Shown piece by piece: positions 52,020 to 60,843 of a stretch of DNA of 64,000 nucleotides. This DNA is from Rhizobiales bacterium SYSU XM002 (GTDB taxonomy: Bacteria; Pseudomonadota; Alphaproteobacteria; Rhizobiales; Beijerinckiaceae): contig VWVY01000002.1 of the NCBI GenBank assembly GCA_009846685.1, positions 248,001 to 312,000 of the forward strand, written 5' to 3'. Numbering within the stretch: the first letter of the stretch is position 1; every line of letters starts with the position of its first letter. The translations under genes were made by a program, and so were the position numbers. The notes beneath the pieces were generated by a model. It searched no databases, was not told the origin of the DNA, and was given only the letters and a program-made list of their open reading frames with translations.

Positions 52020-52798
52020 AGCCGTTCCTGCAGGTTGATAACCTCGCCCGCCATTATTCGCTTCCCGCCCGCGATTTCTGGGGGCGTCGGGAGCGTTTCG
52101 TTGCGCTTGAAGGGGCGAGCTTCGAGGTTCCGGAAGGACAGATTCTCGGCGTCGTCGGCGAATCCGGCTCCGGCAAGTCGACGTTGGCGCGCCTGTTGGT
52201 CGGCCTCGAACCACCTGATGTCGGATCGATCACGCTCGGCGAGCAGCATGTCCGTGCCGGCGAAGCGCACTCGGGGCCGTTGCGCGATGTGCAGATGGTG
52301 TTTCAGGACCCATTCGGTTCCCTCGACCCACGCATGCGCATCCTCGACAGTATCGCCGAGCCGCTTGATCATGCGGGGCTTTCGCTCTCGCCGGATGAGC
52401 GCCTGTCGCGCGTCGTCGGAATGCTCGAACGCGTCGGGCTCGGCAGCGGTGCCCTGCGGCGTTTCCCGCATCAGTTCTCGGGCGGACAACGCCAGCGCAT
52501 TGCCATCGCCCGCGCGCTCATCACCCGGCCGCGCCTGCTGGTGGCCGATGAACCGGTCTCCGCACTCGACGTCTCAATTGCCGCGCAAATCCTGAACCTG
52601 CTCCTCGACATCCGGGCGGAATTCGGTCTGACGATGGTGTTCATCAGCCACGATCTTGGCGTCATCCGATACATGGCCGACCGCGTGATCGTTATGCAGG
52701 GTGGAAAGATCGTCGAGGCGGGAGATACGGAAGTGCTGTTCGCGAGTCCCCGCCACGCCTATACCGAGCGCCTCCTCTCGGCGATGCCGCGCTTCTGA
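52016..52798 (+). CDS. ABC peptide-type ATPase, DppF-like
   Basis: 260 residues. Walker A GESGSGKST, signature FSGGQRQRI, Walker B LLVADEPVSALDVS and switch His in ISHDLGVIRYMADRV. Ends without the cysteine-rich tail of the partner. Last gene of the importer; the SDR gene converges 3 bases beyond its stop. Confidence 0.94.
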   Translation: MKPFLQVDNLARHYSLPARDFWGRRERFVALEGASFEVPEGQILGVVGESGSGKSTLARLLVGLEPPDVGSITLGEQHVRAGEAHSGPLRDVQMVFQDPFGSLDPRMRILDSIAEPLDHAGLSLSPDERLSRVVGMLERVGLGSGALRRFPHQFSGGQRQRIAIARALITRPRLLVADEPVSALDVSIAAQILNLLLDIRAEFGLTMVFISHDLGVIRYMADRVIVMQGGKIVEAGDTEVLFASPRHAYTERLLSAMPRF

Positions 52799-52801
52799 GC
52801 G

Positions 52802-53545
52802 TCACACGCAGCGCCCGCCGTCCACTTCGAGCACCGAGCCCGTCGTCATACTGGCGTCGTCGGACGCGAGGAACAGGCAGGCGTTGGCGATATCCGCCGG
52901 TGTCGAGAACCGCCCGAGCGGGATGGTGCCGATGAATTTCGCGCGGATTTCCGGCGTGTCCTCGCCCATGAAGGTCGCGAGCAGCGGCGTTTCGCCCGCC
53001 ACCGGCGCGATGGCGTTAACGCGGATTTTGAACGGCGCCAGCTCAACCGCCATCGACTTCGAGACGAGGTTCACCGCCCCCTTCGAGGCATTGTACCAGG
53101 TGAGGCCGGGGCGCGGCCGGATGCCGGCGGTCGAGCCGATGTTGATGATCGCGCCGCCCTTTTCCTTCATGTGCGGCACGCCCGCGATCGCGAAGTTGTA
53201 GATCGACTTGACGTTGACCGCGAACACCCGGTCGAACTCTTCCTCGGTCACATCGGTCATCGGCTTGTTGCGATGCGAGGTGCCGGCATTATTGACGATG
53301 ATATCGAGCTTGCCGAACGCCTTGATCGTTTCCGCGACGATGGCTTTCGCATCCGCCAGTTTCGAAACGTCGCCGCCAACGCCGATCGCGCCGCCACCGA
53401 GGCGGGCCGCGACCTTCCTCGCGCCATCGGCATTGAGATCGGTCACGACGACCTTCGCGCCCTCGCGGGCATAAACCTCGGCGATCCCCTCGCCGAACCC
53501 CTGCGCGCCGCCGGTGACGATGGCAACCTTGTCCTTCAAACGCAT
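52802..53545 (-). CDS. SDR family oxidoreductase
   Basis: 247 residues of the classical short-chain dehydrogenase type. NAD(P) motif TGGAQGFGEG at 11-20, NNAG, and the catalytic YNASK. Asp and Leu-Asn after the second strand (VVVTDLNADG) suggest NAD rather than NADP. The ATG at 53545 has GAGGA 8 bases upstream; an upstream TTG is ignored. It lies 14 bases after the aldehyde dehydrogenase in the same direction, so the two probably oxidise an alcohol to an acid in sequence. Confidence 0.9.
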   Translation of the reverse strand: MRLKDKVAIVTGGAQGFGEGIAEVYAREGAKVVVTDLNADGARKVAARLGGGAIGVGGDVSKLADAKAIVAETIKAFGKLDIIVNNAGTSHRNKPMTDVTEEEFDRVFAVNVKSIYNFAIAGVPHMKEKGGAIINIGSTAGIRPRPGLTWYNASKGAVNLVSKSMAVELAPFKIRVNAIAPVAGETPLLATFMGEDTPEIRAKFIGTIPLGRFSTPADIANACLFLASDDASMTTGSVLEVDGGRCV

Positions 53546-53559
53546 GCTCAAATCCTCTA

Positions 53560-55035
53560 TTACCCGTGCTTGAGCACGATGGTCTTCAACTGGGTGAACT
53601 CGTAGAGCGCCTCGAAACCCTTCTCGCGCCCATGGCCGGATTTCTTGACCCCGCCGAACGGGAGTTCGATACCTCCGCCAGCCCCGAAGCCGTTGACGAA
53701 AACCTGCCCGCAGCGAAGCGCGCGTGCCATCCTGAGCTGTCGGCCGCCGTCGCGTGTCCAGAGCGCGGCGACAAGCCCGTAATCGGTCGAGTTGGCGAGG
53801 CGCAGGGCCTCGCTCTCTTCCGAGAAGGGAATGGCCGAGAGAACCGGGCCGAAGATTTCCTCGCGCGCAAGGCGCATGTCCGGCGGCACGTTGCCGATCA
53901 GCGTCGGCGGCACGAAAAAGCCGGTATCGGGCGTCCCTTCGACGATATTACCCCGTGCGAGGACCGGAAGCTTCGCCGCATCCGCCTCGCCAAGAAAATT
54001 CTCGACCCGCCCTTTCTGCCGCGCCGAGATCAGCGGTCCGCAATCGAGATCGGCCTCATGCGTTCCGACGCGCAATGCGGAGAACAGGCCCGCGAGCCTG
54101 TCCATGAACCTGTCGTAGATCGGCTTCTCGACCAGCAGGCGCGAACAGGCGGAACAGGTCTGGCCGGCGTTCTGGACGATGGCATTCACCGCGAAGGGGA
54201 GCACAGCATCGAGATCGGCATCCGCGAACACGATCTGCGGCGATTTGCCGCCGAGTTCGAGCGTCACGCCGACGTGATTGTCCGCCGCGGCCCTCTGCAC
54301 CATCGCGCCGACCTCGGGCGAGCCGGTGAACGAGATGAAGTCGATCTCGGGATGCGCGGTAAGCGCCGCGCCCGCTTCCTCGCCGGTGCCGGTGACGAGG
54401 TTGAGCGCACCGGGTGGGAAGCCGACATCGAGTGCGAACTGGGCGATGCGCACGAGGCTGAGGCAGGCATCCTCGGCCGGCTTGACGACGCAGGCGTTGC
54501 CCGCCGCGAGGGAGCCGCCCACCGAACGCCCGAAGATCTGCATCGGGTAGTTCCACGGCACGATATGGGCCGTGACGCCGAGCGGTTCCCGAAGGCCGAT
54601 CACGGTCATGCCGGTGAGATAGGGAATGGTTTCGCCGTGCAGCTTGTCGGCTGCGCCACCGTAGAACTCGAAATAGCGGGCGGTCGCGGTGACATCGGCG
54701 CGAGCCTGCTTCATCGGCTTGCCGCAATCGCGCGCTTCGAGGTTCGCCAGTTCCTCGCCGTTGTCGAGGATCGCCTGCGCGAGCTTCATCAACAGGCGCC
54801 CACGTTCGAACGCGGCCAGCTTTCCCCAGGCACCTTCATCGAATGCGTGCCGGGCTGCCTTCACGGCCAGGTCGATATCTGCCTTGCCCGAGGCTGCGAT
54901 ATGCGCGAACACCGCGCCGGTCGAGGGTTCGACCATCGGCAGGGTCTTGCCGGATTGGGCCGATTGCCAGGTCTCGCCGATAAGGTTCTGATATGTTGCG
55001 AGCCGCGCCGGGGCGCCACGGTCGAGGGCGTTCAT
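53560..55035 (-). CDS. NAD(P)-dependent aldehyde dehydrogenase
   Basis: 491 residues. Catalytic Cys294 in NAGQTCSACSRLLVEK, Glu260 in TLELGGKSP, WNYP for cofactor contact at about 161-164, and FTGSPEVG. Closest in character to betaine/aminoaldehyde or gamma-aminobutyraldehyde-type ALDHs; the substrate is not determined. The reading frame runs to 55260, but the extension is low complexity and the normal N-terminus begins at 55035. Confidence 0.92.
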   Translation of the reverse strand: MNALDRGAPARLATYQNLIGETWQSAQSGKTLPMVEPSTGAVFAHIAASGKADIDLAVKAARHAFDEGAWGKLAAFERGRLLMKLAQAILDNGEELANLEARDCGKPMKQARADVTATARYFEFYGGAADKLHGETIPYLTGMTVIGLREPLGVTAHIVPWNYPMQIFGRSVGGSLAAGNACVVKPAEDACLSLVRIAQFALDVGFPPGALNLVTGTGEEAGAALTAHPEIDFISFTGSPEVGAMVQRAAADNHVGVTLELGGKSPQIVFADADLDAVLPFAVNAIVQNAGQTCSACSRLLVEKPIYDRFMDRLAGLFSALRVGTHEADLDCGPLISARQKGRVENFLGEADAAKLPVLARGNIVEGTPDTGFFVPPTLIGNVPPDMRLAREEIFGPVLSAIPFSEESEALRLANSTDYGLVAALWTRDGGRQLRMARALRCGQVFVNGFGAGGGIELPFGGVKKSGHGREKGFEALYEFTQLKTIVLKHG

Positions 55036-55331
55036 CGCCTTTTCTCCGGATCGTCTGAATTGCGCGGACCATGCGCCCGGAACGGGTGTCAGGGCAAGGG
55101 CTGCATACAGAATTTTTGTGGCGTTCGACTTCCCGTGCGGTAGGCATGTCGCGACCGACGCCACCATTTGACCCATCCCAAGGAGCATGCTCGCGACTTG
55201 ATCCGATAATGATCGTGTCATCTTTCTCGTGATACGGGCTGCGATCCGCCGCCGCAGCAAGGCCGCAAGGGCTCCGCAAGGCGCCTGCCGATCGTATCGA
55301 CTGCAGATTTCGAGGTTAAGGAAAGCCGACT
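55036..55331. other. divergent intergenic region, no gene seen
   Basis: About 296 bases between the aldehyde dehydrogenase and the CoA ligase fusion. It carries both promoters; I see no ORF with coding character and no clear motif or terminator. Confidence 0.6.
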
Positions 55332-57998
55332 ATGGGAACCTATCGTCTCGGAAGCGTCTTCGCGCCTGCCAGCATTGCCGTTGTTGGCGCCAGCGAACGG
55401 CCCGGCTCGCTCGGGGCTGGTGTCATGGCGCAGATCCTCGCCGGCGGCTTCCGAGGCCGGATCGTTCCGGTCAACCCGAAGCGGTCGAGCGTGATGGGGC
55501 TCTCTTGCGCAACTAGCCTCTCCGCAATGGCGGAGCCGCCGGAACTGATCGTCGTGGCGACGCCTGCCGCGAGTGTGCCCGGCGTCATCCGCGAAGCGGT
55601 GAAAGCTAGGGTTCGTGCCGCTGTCGTTCTCACGGCAGGACTGGGGGAAGGGCCCGGTTCCCACGCGGCGGAGATGATGGCCGCTGCCCGCCCGGCAGGC
55701 TTGCGCATCGTTGGCCCGAACTGTCTCGGCGTGCTCGCGCCGCCGGTGGGGCTCAACGCCAGCTTCTCGCCGGTTCTGCCGAAGCCGGGCCGGCTCGCGC
55801 TGATCGCACAGTCCGGTGCGATTGCGGCCAGCGTCGCCGCTTGGGCCGCGCGGCGCGATCTCGGCCTCTCTGCCGCGATTTCCATCGGCAATGCGCTCGA
55901 CGTCGATGTCGGCGACTGCCTCGATTGGTTCGCGGAGGACGCAGCAACGCGGGCGATCCTCGTCTATATCGAATCCGTGCGCGACGCGGCGAAGTTCATG
56001 TCCGCCGCCCGAAAGGCTGCGCGCATCAAGCCCGTGGTGGTGCTGAAGTCCGGGCGTCACGCCGCCGGCGCCCGCGCCGCCGCAACCCATACCGGCGCGC
56101 TTGCGGGCTCCGATGCGGTCTACGATGCCGCGATCCGTCGCGCCGGCTGCCTGCGTGTCGCGGATCTGCGTGAGATGTTCACGGCGGCCGAGACACTTGC
56201 CCTCCACGACATCTTCCCCGGCGATCGCATCGCGATCCTCACCAATGGTGGCGGATTCGGTGTACTCGCTGCCGACCGGCTGGAAGATCTCGGTGGGCGG
56301 CTCGCGGAACTCGCGCCCGAGACGCTTGCCGCGCTCGATGCCGCGTTGCCGGATACCTGGTCGCACGGCAACCCGATCGATATCATCGGCGACGCGCCCC
56401 CCGAGCGCTACGCTGCGGCGATGGACGCCTTGCTCGCAGATCCCGGTACAGACGCGGTGCTGGTGCTCAACTGCCCGACGGCGCTTGCCGCTCCCGAGAC
56501 GCAGGCCGAGGCTGTCGCAGCCGCTGTTCGTGGCAGGAAGAAGGTGCCGGCGCGGCCGGTTTTCGCGGTCTGGGTCGGCGGCGGCGAGGAGCGGACGCGC
56601 CGCTTTCAGGAAGACCGCATCGCCGCCTACGAGACCGAGAGCGATGCGGTGGAGGGGCTGATGCAGCTCGTGCGCATCCGTCGCCAGCGCGAAGCCCTTG
56701 CCGAAGCGCCCCCACTCGCGGCCCGCATCGAGCCAGACCGGGCGCGTGCCGGACGGGCACTGGCACTGGCCGCCGGCGATGGGCGCGCTTGGCTGTCGCC
56801 GGTCGAGGTGTTCGATCTTCTCGATGCCTACGGCATTCCCGCCGTTCCCGTCCGTCTTGCCACCGATGGCCGCACGGCCGCCGCCGTCGCCGCGGAATGG
56901 CTGGCTGCGGGCCAGAGCTGCGCGGTCAAGATCCAGTCGCGCGATATCGTCCACAAGTCCGAAGTTGACGGGGTGCAGCTCGGTCTGACCACGACCGCCG
57001 CTGTCGAGACGGCGGCCGGAGAGATCATGGCCCGCGCGCGGCAGCTGCGACCGGAGGCGCGGATCGAGGGCGTCACCGTCCAACCGATGATCCAGCGTCC
57101 CCATGCACGCGAACTGATCGTCGGCATCGCGCCCGATCCCGTATTCGGTCCGGTCATCCTGTTCGGCCACGGCGGCACGGCGGTGGAGGTGATCGACGAC
57201 AAGGCGATCGGGCTCCTGCCGCTCGATCTTGCCGAGGCGCGACGGCTGATCGCCGACACGCGCGTCGCACGTCTGCTCGCGGGCTATCGCAACGTGCCTG
57301 CTGCGCCGGTGGAGGCGCTGGCCGATCTTCTGGTGCGCGTCTCGCGGCTCGTCGAGGATTTCCCGGCCGTGCGCGGACTCGATCTCAATCCCGTGCTCGC
57401 GAGCGACAAGGGATTGATTGCACTTGACGCCCGCGTCGAGATCACGCTTGGCAGCGAAGCGCGACCGCGCTTTGCGGTGCGGCCCTATCCGCGAGAACTC
57501 GAGAGCGAGGTGGTGACGCGGCGCGGTATCAGGCTTGCTTTGCGGCCGATCCGGCCGACCGATGCCCCCGCGTTGCTTGCCCTGATCGACGCGTGCAGCG
57601 CTGATGATCTCAGGATGCGGTTCTTTACCGCGCGGCGCAGCCTCGATCCCGACCTGATCGCCAGATTGACGCAGATCGACTACGCCCGCGAGATGGCCTT
57701 CGTCGCGCTCGCTCCGGATGGGCATGACCTTGCGGCCGTCGCGCGGTTGCATGGCGACGCGAACGGCGAGCACGCTGAATATGCGATCCTCGTCCGCACC
57801 GACCTTCAGGGCCAGTATATCGCCTATGCGATGATGGAGCGTCTCATCGCCTTCGCGCGTGAGCGTGGCTACCGCACTGTCTGGGGGCACGTCCTCGCCG
57901 AGAACCACCGTATGTTGACGATGTGCGGCGAGCTCGGCTTCGTGGTCGGCGACAGCGGCGCGGGCGATGAAATCCGCAAGGTCGTGCTGACGCTCTGA
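55332..57998 (+). CDS. acyl-CoA synthetase (NDP-forming type) fused to GNAT acetyltransferase (Pat-like)
   Basis: 888 residues. Order of domains: CoA-binding (VVGASERPGSLG near residue 18), CoA-ligase-like (GPNCLGVLAP; ATHTGALAGSD), ATP-grasp (about 470-690; PVRLATDGRTAAAVAAEW, VKIQSRDIVHKSEVDGVQLG) and GNAT (about 735-885; LRPIRPTDAPALLALIDAC and a final HVLAENHRMLTMCGELGF). This layout belongs to protein lysine acetyltransferases of the Pat/PatZ class, which silence acetyl-CoA synthetase. Whether the ligase part is active is unknown; its SHTG-like histidine is present. The start has GGTTAAGGAAAG upstream. Confidence 0.88.
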   Translation: MGTYRLGSVFAPASIAVVGASERPGSLGAGVMAQILAGGFRGRIVPVNPKRSSVMGLSCATSLSAMAEPPELIVVATPAASVPGVIREAVKARVRAAVVLTAGLGEGPGSHAAEMMAAARPAGLRIVGPNCLGVLAPPVGLNASFSPVLPKPGRLALIAQSGAIAASVAAWAARRDLGLSAAISIGNALDVDVGDCLDWFAEDAATRAILVYIESVRDAAKFMSAARKAARIKPVVVLKSGRHAAGARAAATHTGALAGSDAVYDAAIRRAGCLRVADLREMFTAAETLALHDIFPGDRIAILTNGGGFGVLAADRLEDLGGRLAELAPETLAALDAALPDTWSHGNPIDIIGDAPPERYAAAMDALLADPGTDAVLVLNCPTALAAPETQAEAVAAAVRGRKKVPARPVFAVWVGGGEERTRRFQEDRIAAYETESDAVEGLMQLVRIRRQREALAEAPPLAARIEPDRARAGRALALAAGDGRAWLSPVEVFDLLDAYGIPAVPVRLATDGRTAAAVAAEWLAAGQSCAVKIQSRDIVHKSEVDGVQLGLTTTAAVETAAGEIMARARQLRPEARIEGVTVQPMIQRPHARELIVGIAPDPVFGPVILFGHGGTAVEVIDDKAIGLLPLDLAEARRLIADTRVARLLAGYRNVPAAPVEALADLLVRVSRLVEDFPAVRGLDLNPVLASDKGLIALDARVEITLGSEARPRFAVRPYPRELESEVVTRRGIRLALRPIRPTDAPALLALIDACSADDLRMRFFTARRSLDPDLIARLTQIDYAREMAFVALAPDGHDLAAVARLHGDANGEHAEYAILVRTDLQGQYIAYAMMERLIAFARERGYRTVWGHVLAENHRMLTMCGELGFVVGDSGAGDEIRKVVLTL

Positions 57999-58160
57999 GG
58001 CGAGTTTCTGCCCCTTCGCCATGTCTCGGCGTCACTGGTGTTTTTTTGACAGCTTTGTCCATTTTATGACAGTGCAGGGCCACCTGTCTGCCCAAGATGT
58101 CGCAATTGGCATACAAGCCCGCGAATGAAATGGCGCAACAGCTCTGGTTTGTCGGGAAAA

Positions 58161-59171
58161 ATGGCTAGGCTCGAAGGTTTCCGCTTTTCGGTCGCACCGA
58201 TGATGGATTGGACAGACCGGCATTGCCGTGTCTTCCATCGCCTCCTCACGCGGCGGGCACGACTCTACAGCGAAATGGTGACGACCGGCGCAATCCTGCA
58301 CGGCGATCGCGACCGGTTGCTTGGTTATTCCTCGGTAGAGCATCCTCTGGCCTTGCAGCTCGGCGGGTCCGATCCCGTCGATCTCGCCGCATCCGCGCGC
58401 ATCGGCGCTGATTGGGGCTATGACGAGATCAACCTCAACTGCGGCTGCCCCTCCGACAGAGTGCAGAATGGCCGGTTCGGCGCCTGCCTGATGCGCGAGC
58501 CGGACCTTGTCAGCGAGTGCGTCAGCGCGATGAAGGCGGCGGTGACGGTGCCGGTCACGGTCAAATGCCGTATCGGCGTCGATGATCAGGAGCCGGAGGA
58601 GGCGCTGTTCGCGTTGGCGGAAAAGTTGGTCGCTGCCGGCGTCGATGCGCTGATCGTTCACGCGCGCAAAGCCTGGCTCCAAGGGCTCTCGCCCAAAGAA
58701 AACCGCGATATTCCCCCGCTCGACTATGCCATCGTCCGCCGCCTCAAGGCGCGGTATCCCGGCCTGCCGATCGCGATCAACGGTGGTATCGCCACGGTAG
58801 TGGCCGCGCGCGATTTGCTGCAAGAGAACGCGGATGGTCCGGCCCTCGATGGCGTCATGCTCGGTCGCGCAGCCTATCACGACCCGGCGCTGCTCCTGCG
58901 GGTCGATCCTGAATTTTTTGATGAGCCTGCATCCTGCACCAGCGAGCATGAGGCTCTCGAACACCTGATGCCCTATCTGGAGCAGGTGGTGGCGGAGGGG
59001 CATTCTCCGCACGCGGTCACCCGGCACGTTCTGGGCCTGTTTCAGGGACAGCCGGGCGCACGCGCTTTCCGTCGGCATCTTTCCACCGAAGCGGTGAAGC
59101 CGGGCGCGAGCGCCGAGATTCTTCGCGATGCGGCGGCGATGGTGAAGCCGCGTACGCAACAGGCAGCATGA
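58161..59171 (+). CDS. dusA: tRNA dihydrouridine synthase DusA
   Basis: 336 residues. An FMN enzyme that reduces uridine 20/20a in tRNA. Motifs: APMMDWTDRHCR at the start, LQLGGSDPVDLAASA, and LNCGCPSDRVQNGRFGACLM with the catalytic cysteine; also HARKAWLQGLSPKENR, the DusA-type signature. The in-frame ATG at 58125 gives 12 more residues with no family similarity, so 58161 is taken. Confidence 0.93.
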   Translation: MARLEGFRFSVAPMMDWTDRHCRVFHRLLTRRARLYSEMVTTGAILHGDRDRLLGYSSVEHPLALQLGGSDPVDLAASARIGADWGYDEINLNCGCPSDRVQNGRFGACLMREPDLVSECVSAMKAAVTVPVTVKCRIGVDDQEPEEALFALAEKLVAAGVDALIVHARKAWLQGLSPKENRDIPPLDYAIVRRLKARYPGLPIAINGGIATVVAARDLLQENADGPALDGVMLGRAAYHDPALLLRVDPEFFDEPASCTSEHEALEHLMPYLEQVVAEGHSPHAVTRHVLGLFQGQPGARAFRRHLSTEAVKPGASAEILRDAAAMVKPRTQQAA

Positions 59172-59179
59172 GGTTGACG

Positions 59180-59605
59180 ATGAATGACCGGATTCAGGAG
59201 AGCTTCGACAGGCAGGGCTTTCTCGCGACCATCGGCGCAAAGCTGGAACTCGTCGAACCGGGGCGGGTGATCATCCGGATGCCGTTCTCCCCGACGATCT
59301 CCCAGCAACACGGTTTCGCCCATGCCGGCTCCATTGCCACCATTGTCGATACGGCCGGCGGTTACGCGGCGCTGACCCTGATGCCGGAAGACAAGGCCGT
59401 GCTGACGGGCGAATTCAAGGTCAACCTGCTCGCACCGGCTATCGGCACGCATTTCGACGCGGAAGGTGTCGTTCTGCGTGCAGGCAAGCGAGTCCACGTC
59501 GTCGAAGGCAAGGTTTACGCGATCAACGGCGAGAGCCGGAAGCTGATTGCCGTGATGCTCGCGACGATGATGGTGATCGATGGCGATACCGGCCTGAAAT
59601 CCTAG
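59180..59605 (+). CDS. PaaI family hotdog thioesterase
   Basis: 141 residues of a single hotdog fold. The HGFAHAGSIATIVDTAGGYAAL segment carries the active-site elements of the PaaI group; GEFKVNLLAPAIG forms the central strand. Substrate unknown, likely an aryl or acyl CoA. GAGG is well placed before the ATG at 59180; an ATG at 59168 overlapping dusA is the alternative. Confidence 0.88.
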   Translation: MNDRIQESFDRQGFLATIGAKLELVEPGRVIIRMPFSPTISQQHGFAHAGSIATIVDTAGGYAALTLMPEDKAVLTGEFKVNLLAPAIGTHFDAEGVVLRAGKRVHVVEGKVYAINGESRKLIAVMLATMMVIDGDTGLKS

Positions 59606-59865
59606 AAGCCAAGCACCGACTTGTACTGGTAGGCGAAGGCGACCACTGCGATGATCGCGAGCCAGATCAGAAGGTGGACCACGGCCTGAGAGCCCTGCCC
59701 GGAATAGTGATGCAGCACGCCGGAGCCAACCAGCGTTACCGCCATCGTCGCCCAGAGGAAACGGCCGAGATTGTCGATCCCCTCGCCGGATGAGCCAAAA
59801 GCGCGGAAGACGAGTACGACTACGAGCACGATCGCGAGGCCGACGGCAATACGCGTGAGGTTCAT
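59602..59865 (-). CDS. small membrane protein, resembles anchor region of TIGR02281-type aspartic protease
   Basis: 87 residues with three hydrophobic segments (about 5-20, 37-52, 62-79) and a C-terminus VVAFAYQYKSVLGF. This layout resembles the N-terminal membrane part of rhizobial TIGR02281 aspartyl proteases, but the catalytic domain is absent, and no frame after the stop continues it. It may be a free-standing membrane protein. The stop overlaps the convergent thioesterase by four bases. Confidence 0.5.
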   Translation of the reverse strand: MNLTRIAVGLAIVLVVVLVFRAFGSSGEGIDNLGRFLWATMAVTLVGSGVLHHYSGQGSQAVVHLLIWLAIIAVVAFAYQYKSVLGF

Positions 59866-59877
59866 CGCAGTTCTCCC

Positions 59878-60723
59878 TTAAACCGGACCGGTCCAGTTCA
59901 CCGCAGCCGAGAAGGTCAGCAGCAGAGTGATTTCCACCGCTTGCTGGGTTGCACCGAGAATGTCGCCGGTATAGCCGCCAATCTTGCGGTCGGCGATGCG
60001 CACCAGCGCCGCCATCACGCCAATCAGGGCGATGAGGCCGGTCGCGGCCGGCGCAAGCATGTCATTGCGCCACGCGCTTGCAGCGAGGATCGCGAGGCCG
60101 AGCCCGATCGAAATCGCCAGCGCGGCAGATCCCGGCAACGGAACGCCAGCCGCGAGGCCTTCGGCCCGTGCCGGCGGCAGGATCAGCACCGGGATCAGCG
60201 CCAGCGGGCGTGAGGCGGCGGCAATGCCGACAACAAGCAGCAGCGCGTAAGGGCCGATCAGCCGGAACATCTCGGTGAGCGCGAACACCCGCAACGCAAG
60301 GCTCAACGTCAGGCCGGCAGCACCGAAAGTGCCGATGCGGCTGTCTTTCATGATCTCGAGCCGCCGCTCTGGTGTCGCGCCGCCCCACAACCCGTCGCAG
60401 GTGTCAGCCAGACCGTCCTCGTGAAAGGCGCCGGTGACAACAACGAGCGTCGCGACCGTCAGCACGGCGGCGATCAGCGTCGAGAGCCCGGCGAGATAGG
60501 TCAGGAGGCCGATTCCTGCCCCTGCCGCGCCGATGACTGCGCCGACGAGCGGGATAGCCCAGGCCGCGCGGGTGAAATCCGGCAGTGCGTGCGGTTCGGT
60601 CTCAAAGGCCAAGCGCGGCGCGGGAAGGCGCGAATAGAACCGCAGGACCTTGAGGAAATCGCCCGCCAGACTCAGCGCCGGGCCGGTCGTTTCCTGCGCG
60701 GGCGGAGGCGTTTCGGTGCTCAT
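59878..60723 (-). CDS. cobS: adenosylcobinamide-GDP ribazoletransferase CobS
   Basis: 281 residues from the chosen start. Joins adenosylcobinamide-GDP with alpha-ribazole in the last step of cobalamin synthesis; an integral membrane enzyme. Family motifs include FYSRLPAP near the start, DGLADTCDGLWGG (aspartates for metal) and the following RRLEIMKDSRIGTFGA. Earlier in-frame ATGs at 60735 and 60771 exist; the extra residues have no family likeness. Divergent from cobT. Confidence 0.9.
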   Translation of the reverse strand: MSTETPPPAQETTGPALSLAGDFLKVLRFYSRLPAPRLAFETEPHALPDFTRAAWAIPLVGAVIGAAGAGIGLLTYLAGLSTLIAAVLTVATLVVVTGAFHEDGLADTCDGLWGGATPERRLEIMKDSRIGTFGAAGLTLSLALRVFALTEMFRLIGPYALLLVVGIAAASRPLALIPVLILPPARAEGLAAGVPLPGSAALAISIGLGLAILAASAWRNDMLAPAATGLIALIGVMAALVRIADRKIGGYTGDILGATQQAVEITLLLTFSAAVNWTGPV

Positions 60724-60843
60724 GGACTCGTGCATTCTCGTCGGATCGGTTGCGGGATCGCGCAGCGCCATGATAGCGAGCCGGGGACGACAGGGCTATC
60801 CCAACCTCCATTCTCCGGGTCGGCCTCTCAGGGAATCCACCAG

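Noticed and set aside
53566-55143. 525-codon + strand frame opposite the aldehyde dehydrogenase
   Set aside because: The minus-strand frame has the catalytic Cys and Glu motifs; the + frame is a shadow.
55036-55260. 75-codon N-terminal extension of the aldehyde dehydrogenase
   Set aside because: The extension is low complexity and unlike ALDH N-termini; normal length is reached from 55035.
55218-58022. 934-codon minus-strand frame opposite the CoA ligase/GNAT gene
   Set aside because: The + strand has the CoA-binding, ATP-grasp and GNAT motifs; the opposite frame is rich in Arg/His/Asp with no domain.
60724-60843. Cobalamin riboswitch between cobS and cobT
   Set aside because: Only about 120 bases, partly possible coding, and no B12-box-like core was recognised.
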